From a bacterium (GTDB lineage Bacteria; Spirochaetota; UBA4802; UBA5550), in the NCBI GenBank assembly GCA_024224995.1, contig JAAENB010000745.1, positions 1 through 24,136 on the forward strand: DNA of 24,136 bases, given 5' to 3'. Under the pieces are notes generated by a model. That model was not told where the DNA came from, made no database searches, and saw only the letters and a program-made list of their open reading frames with translations. Positions 21,880 to 24,136 of this stretch are shown here, piece by piece. Both the position numbers and the translations under genes were made by a program. Within the stretch, counting starts at the first letter, position 1, and every line of letters begins with the position of its first letter.

Positions 21880-21933
21880 CTTCCCGGAAACAGGCCCTGT
21901 TCAAAAAGAGTTTCTTGAGAGAGGAGTATAAGA

Positions 21934-23040
21934 GTGCATCGGTTTATCCTTTTAGCAAGCATTATATGTGTTATCGCAATGCCGGTACAGGCTGGGGAAA
22001 TAAGCTTTGTATTAACCGGGGATGTGATACCGGGAAGTGACAGGGAGCCTTTTCCGCCGTTTAAAAAAACAGCTGTTTATATGCCGTATGAAGGGATGTT
22101 TAGTGGGGTGAAACCGGAACTAAAATCCGGGGATGTAACGATCGGAAACCTGGAAGGGCCAATTTGCCATAGTTCCCTGGAGCCCTATGGAAAGGGGCCA
22201 AATTCCTATAATTTCAGGATTCCAGTGCAGGGGGCGGAGCTTCTAAAAGATGCCGGTTTTGATGTGCTTTCCATTGCCAATAATCATACTATTGACTATA
22301 CAGTGGAAGGCCTTATGCATACCTATTATTATTTACGTGACGCGGAAATACAGGCAGCCGGGTTTTATGCCTTGCGGAAAGATGTACCGGAAGTGCCTGC
22401 TTCCCTGGAAGATAATCCATTGCTTATTACCCGTAAAGGGGTGCGAATAATAGTACTGGGGTTTGCCTCGCGGGAGGTCTTCAAATCGATCAATTATATA
22501 GAAGAAACCGAAGAAATTATTGCTTTAACAGCAGAGGAGTGCGATATACTGGTAGTAACCTTCCACGGCGGAGCAGAAGGAGCGGACGCGGTGCGGGTGC
22601 CTCGTAAGCCGGAGGTCTATTATAATGAGAAACGGGGAAATGTGTATGAATTTGCCCGGAATGCCGTAGACGCGGGAGCGGATATTGTATTTGGCCACGG
22701 ACCTCATGTATTGCGCGGAATGGAATTATATAAAAACAGGATAATAGCATACTCCCTGGGCGATTTCTGCGGAAACGGCCTGTTTAATGCCATATTCAAA
22801 ACAGACGGAATAAAAGGGATCTCCTGTATATTAAAGCTGACAGTAAATAACAGGGGGGAATTTATCCGGGGCAGTGTAGTGCCCATCAGTATAAAGAAAA
22901 AGGGAATACCCCGGGTAGATCCGGAAAAGCGCGCCGTAAAGCTGATTAAAAGGCTGAGCTTACAGGATTTTCCCAAAAGTCCCCTGGAAATAACTCCGGA
23001 AGGGGCATTACGAAAGAAAAAAAAGGGTGATAGTCGATAA
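21934..23040 (+). CDS. CapA-family (PGA_cap) exported metallophosphatase-like protein
   Basis: This 368-residue product has a signal peptide (cleavage near VQA-GE at 20). The CapA/PGA_cap fold follows: LTGDVIPGS (about 27-35), IGNLEGPI, SIANNHTIDY, VTFHGGAEG and GADIVFGHGPHVLRG, then AYSLGDFCGN. These Asp/Asn/His motifs match the calcineurin-like metal site of CapA proteins, which act on poly-gamma-glutamate or other envelope polymers. No capB/capC genes are present, so polymer synthesis is not implied. The start is GTG 21934, 7 nt after GGAG, where the signal sequence begins. The following small gene starts 16 nt after the stop, suggesting co-transcription. Confidence 0.9.
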   Translation: MHRFILLASIICVIAMPVQAGEISFVLTGDVIPGSDREPFPPFKKTAVYMPYEGMFSGVKPELKSGDVTIGNLEGPICHSSLEPYGKGPNSYNFRIPVQGAELLKDAGFDVLSIANNHTIDYTVEGLMHTYYYLRDAEIQAAGFYALRKDVPEVPASLEDNPLLITRKGVRIIVLGFASREVFKSINYIEETEEIIALTAEECDILVVTFHGGAEGADAVRVPRKPEVYYNEKRGNVYEFARNAVDAGADIVFGHGPHVLRGMELYKNRIIAYSLGDFCGNGLFNAIFKTDGIKGISCILKLTVNNRGEFIRGSVVPISIKKKGIPRVDPEKRAVKLIKRLSLQDFPKSPLEITPEGALRKKKKGDSR

Positions 23041-23056
23041 TTTACGGGAGGGAATA

Positions 23057-23413
23057 ATGGCACGGGTAGAATTAAAAGATAGATGGCAAACAACACGGGC
23101 ATATACGGAAATAATGCCGCTTCTAATAAGGTTTTTTGATGCGTATGATATCAGGATAGAGAAATCCGGGGAAGGGGAGCTTCATGGCTACCAGGGTTCA
23201 CAGCTGCGGACCCGTTTGCTGGGCGGAATATTTATCAATGTGAAATATCTGCCAAAGCGGGTACAGGTGTCATACGCAAAGAACGGAGAGGGCGCGGAAA
23301 TAGATATTCTCATAGAAGAAGCAATGGGAATAGGATCTCTCATAGGAATGAAGGATAAATATTCCGATTATTTTTCACTGCTGAGATTTGAGATGAAGAA
23401 AGAAACGGAGTAA
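23057..23413 (+). CDS. Uncharacterised 118-residue cytosolic protein
   Basis: I do not recognise this family. The product is soluble with mixed alpha/beta character (YTEIMPLLIRFFDAYDIRIEKSGEG, then FINVKYLPKRVQVSYAKNGE). It has no cysteine and no signal. The ATG at 23057 follows GGAGG closely and is preferred over an in-frame ATG at 23027 inside the CapA-like gene. It lies 16 nt after that gene and shares its strand, so they are probably one operon. Confidence 0.7.
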   Translation: MARVELKDRWQTTRAYTEIMPLLIRFFDAYDIRIEKSGEGELHGYQGSQLRTRLLGGIFINVKYLPKRVQVSYAKNGEGAEIDILIEEAMGIGSLIGMKDKYSDYFSLLRFEMKKETE

Positions 23414-23476
23414 ATCATTTGACATATTGGTGGGAAGATGTTCCACTAGCGAATCAATAAAAACAGGAGGACGTTT

Positions 23477-24136
23477 ATGAAGAAAAAGATATTAATGGGG
23501 CTGTTGGCAGTAGTAATAAGTATTGTAGTTTATTTGTATATGGGATTTAAAGATTTCTCAGTCGTTTCAAAGGGCAAACCAATAGCAGAGTATGACAATC
23601 CTCAAAAAGCTCTTCTTGTTATTGATGTCCAGAGAGAGTTCACTGAAAAAACAGGGAAAGCTCCTGGTAATCTAAAGCAGACCGACCAGATTATAGAGAA
23701 TATCAATAAGATCCTTGAAAAGAACGAAGCGCTTAAGTTGAATATTGTTTATATAACCCAGGAGTTTAAGGATGAAGTTATAATAAAGTTAATTACCGGC
23801 GGAGCCGCGCAGCATGGAGCTCCCGGAGCAGATATGGACCCGCGGGTTAAAAAGGTCAGTGATACTCATTTTGTAAAACATATTATGGATTCTTTTTCCA
23901 ATCCCGGTCTGGATAAATATTTGATCGCGAACAAGATAAATCATATTTATATAACCGGGCTCGACGCAGAGGCATGCGTGGACAAAACAACAAAAGCGGC
24001 GCTTAACAGGAAGTATAAAGTTACAGTAGTTAAAGACGCTATTGCCACGGGAAGCGAAGAAAAGCGAGAGAAAAAATTAAAGGAATTTGCCGAAAAGAAA
24101 GCGGAAATTATAACTACGGCGAAATTGATAGAAAAT
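23477..24136 (+). CDS. Membrane-anchored cysteine hydrolase (isochorismatase-like), partial
   Basis: The gene runs off the window end: 220 codons are visible and no stop is reached. An N-terminal hydrophobic segment (about 5-22) serves as signal or anchor. The isochorismatase-like fold then begins at ALLVIDVQREF. The putative triad is Asp 50 (VIDVQ), Lys 134 (HFVKHIMDSF) and Cys 167 (GLDAEACV), all in family positions. Members hydrolyse amides or esters such as nicotinamide. The substrate here is unknown, and the export signal is unusual for this mostly cytosolic family. ATG 23477 follows AGGAGG. It is 63 nt after the 118-residue gene, on the same strand. Confidence 0.88.
   Translation, partial: MKKKILMGLLAVVISIVVYLYMGFKDFSVVSKGKPIAEYDNPQKALLVIDVQREFTEKTGKAPGNLKQTDQIIENINKILEKNEALKLNIVYITQEFKDEVIIKLITGGAAQHGAPGADMDPRVKKVSDTHFVKHIMDSFSNPGLDKYLIANKINHIYITGLDAEACVDKTTKAALNRKYKVTVVKDAIATGSEEKREKKLKEFAEKKAEIITTAKLIEN

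Larger units (their letters stand above)
21210..21933. other. Long intergenic region rich in palindromes
   Basis: No supported gene. 21210-21540 is AT-rich and bland. 21540-21930 is GC-rich and packed with palindromes: the dispersed repeat (21595-21629), CGTTGCA-G-TGCAACG (21671-21685), a bulged 13-bp hairpin (21760-21790) and an 11-bp hairpin (21856-21879) with outer CCGGGAA/TTCCCGG pairing. Short open frames here on both strands arise from the repeats. The ribosome binding site of the CapA-like gene (GGAG) follows at about 21923. Confidence 0.6.

Noticed and set aside
21573..21962. Overlapping open frames on both strands over the palindrome cluster
   Set aside because: Several frames on both strands are open simply because the DNA is GC-rich and palindromic. 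None has a good start site or a recognisable domain.

Overview
The window looks like chromosomal DNA of a diderm, probably anaerobic bacterium. A member of Spirochaetota is my best guess. The support is indirect: relaxed lipoprotein signals ending SGC and SSC, a secreted DUF1566-type protein, a Cache-HAMP-SpoIIE phosphatase, several iron-sulfur proteins (radical SAM/SPASM, EFR1-type ferredoxin-flavodoxin, ferredoxin-nitroreductase) and many long GC-rich hairpin repeats between genes. No rRNA, tRNA, CRISPR array, transposase or integrase is visible. Taxonomy is inference.

Layout. 1-367 is a repeat-rich leader with a 22-bp palindrome and a long hairpin, followed by an S4-domain pseudouridine synthase (368-1369). 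A beta-helix lipoprotein gene converges on it (1420-2925). After a second, even longer hairpin (3100-3172) come a DUF2892 membrane protein, an unknown 132-residue protein and a radical SAM/SPASM enzyme, all on the plus strand. From about 5.2 to 21.2 kb nearly everything is on the minus strand: a small unknown protein, the SrkA-type kinase, an AT-rich TPR plus ASCH gene pair between 14-bp direct repeats, a SpoIIE-type phosphatase with an upstream ABC-type binding lipoprotein, a DUF1566 protein, an EFR1-type flavodoxin-ferredoxin, an AraC regulator (facing one small plus-strand secreted protein), an amidase, a GNAT acetyltransferase with an extra N-terminal domain, an interrupted SRPBCC gene, a three-gene toxin-antitoxin-chaperone operon, a ferredoxin-nitroreductase and a zinc-ribbon/SH3-like membrane protein. 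From 21.9 kb, beyond a cluster of nested palindromes, are plus-strand genes for a CapA-like protein, a small unknown protein and a membrane-anchored cysteine hydrolase cut by the window end.

How the genes work together. The clearest system is the tripartite toxin-antitoxin-chaperone (TAC) operon at 17711-18987, where a HigB-like toxin, a HigA-like antitoxin with a C-terminal extension and a SecB-like chaperone are packed within 1-4 nt of each other behind a recognisable promoter and operator. It sits in AT-rich DNA beside an interrupted gene and related inverted-repeat elements that resemble integron attC sites, so this stretch looks acquired. The binding lipoprotein and the Cache-SpoIIE phosphatase may form a sensing pair. 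The radical SAM protein with its tightly linked 132-residue partner could be a peptide or protein modification pair. These last two links are inference from gene order.
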